A DNA stretch of 6,211 nt from an uncultured Actinomycetes bacterium (lineage in GTDB: Bacteria; Actinomycetota; Actinomycetes; S36-B12), in NCBI GenBank assembly GCA_937876275.1, contig CALFIA010000272.1, positions 1 to 6,211 of the forward strand. Reading direction: 5' to 3'. The notes under the pieces were generated by a model. The model ran no database searches and was not told the origin of the DNA. It saw only the letters and a list, made by a program, of their open reading frames with translations. Both the position numbers and the translations under genes were made by a program. Positions 5,742 through 6,211 of this stretch are shown here, in pieces. How positions within the stretch are numbered: position 1 is the stretch's first letter; every line of letters begins with the position of its first letter.

Positions 5742-6211
5742 GTGGGAGGTTGGCATCCGACTCGGGCCTTCGCGCAGGCAGGCGCGTTGGCCTCACTCGT
5801 GTTGGCAACTCACACGGCCATCAACCTTCGCCACATCTCGCGGCCGCGGAGCCAGGGTGGGGTCGACTTGGACGAGCAAGTGTCGGTACTCATACCTGCA
5901 CGCAATGAGGCACACCGACTCGGCCCGGTACTGAGGTCGGTTCTTGACCAACGAGGCGTTCCTGACCTCCAGATCATCGTGCTCGACGACGGATCCACTG
6001 ACGGCACGGCTGATCTCGCTCATGAGATCGCGAACGGGGACCCTCGAGTGTCAGTGGTGACAGCCGAAGATGAATTGCCGCCTGAGGGCTGGCTGGGCAA
6101 GCCGTGGGCCTGTCACCGGCTTAGCGAAATGGCCACAGGGAGCGTCATCGTCTTCCTAGACGCCGACGTCGTTCTCTCCCCGTGGGCAGTTCATGCCGCG
6201 GTGAGTCACTT
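5742..6211 (+). CDS. family 2 glycosyltransferase, CrtQ-like, 5' part only
   Basis: The frame is open from after TAA at 5727-5729 to the window end, so only about 156 residues are seen and the C-terminus is missing. A hydrophobic N-terminal segment (AGALASLVLATHTAINL) is probably a membrane anchor. It is followed by the GT2 start VSVLIPARNE (from V47), the nucleotide-sugar-binding DDGSTDGTAD (D82, D83), GWLGKPWACH (G116 to H125) and the DxD-type LDADV (D140, D142). The GWxGKxWAC plus LDADV combination resembles the carotenoid glycosyltransferase CrtQ and the hopanoid-associated HpnB group, which act on lipid acceptors (family knowledge). The start is uncertain: GTG 5736, 5742 and 5799 are all in frame and none has a well-placed ribosome binding site. 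5742 is chosen because it keeps the membrane segment and fits the possible promoter. It lies about 50 bases after the lipid kinase gene, suggesting a related glycolipid role. Confidence 0.85.
   Translation, partial: MGGWHPTRAFAQAGALASLVLATHTAINLRHISRPRSQGGVDLDEQVSVLIPARNEAHRLGPVLRSVLDQRGVPDLQIIVLDDGSTDGTADLAHEIANGDPRVSVVTAEDELPPEGWLGKPWACHRLSEMATGSVIVFLDADVVLSPWAVHAAVSH

Noticed and set aside
1..6211. CRISPR array, insertion sequence, phage or defence system
   Set aside because: No regularly spaced repeats, terminal inverted repeats, transposase or integrase motifs, or nuclease/helicase domains were seen on either strand.

Overview
The window looks like the end of a draft or metagenome contig from a GC-rich bacterium, most likely an actinobacterium (Actinomycetota). 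The reasons are the high-GC coding sequence, an MmpL-type lipid transporter, a TANNNT -10 element placed exactly for a leaderless ATG, and the style of the lipid kinase and glycosyltransferase. The genus cannot be read from this sequence. The first 13 bases are identical to the 3' end of the Illumina TruSeq adapter, so real sequence probably begins near base 14.

Layout: (1) 14-348 is the C-terminal part of an unrecognised protein, perhaps an alpha/beta-hydrolase. It is followed by a possible 14-codon mini-ORF (384-428) and a strong 15-bp hairpin terminator (434-470). (2) 471-898 is a long non-coding stretch. It has small GC hairpins, a cluster of three 9-bp direct repeats (703-733), and a palindrome/direct-repeat patch at 765-787 over a possible extended -10, and it leads to (3) an MmpL/RND-family transporter (899-3082). 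Its stop overlaps the start of (4) a six-TM PAP2/AUR1-like protein (3075-3809). (5) A small two-TM membrane protein on the minus strand (3806-4003) converges on the PAP2-like gene, and the two stop codons overlap. (6) A 71-bp divergent promoter region with an imperfect inverted repeat precedes (7) an MBL-fold metallohydrolase (4075-4791, apparently leaderless). This is coupled to (8) a YegS/DgkB-type lipid kinase (4794-5690), followed by (9) the 5' part of a CrtQ-like family 2 glycosyltransferase (about 5742 to the window end), which may have its own promoter.

Taken together, the genes suggest a membrane-lipid locus. There is an exporter (MmpL), a lipid phosphate phosphatase or phosphotransferase (PAP2/AUR1-like), a lipid kinase, a lipid-type glycosyltransferase and a hydrolase. 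That they serve one pathway is inference from gene order and overlap. I see no CRISPR array, transposon, phage, toxin system or clearly new defence system. The less ordinary points are the PAP2-like protein lacking the canonical Lys and Arg of its motifs, the repeat-rich region upstream of the MmpL gene, and the small converging membrane protein.
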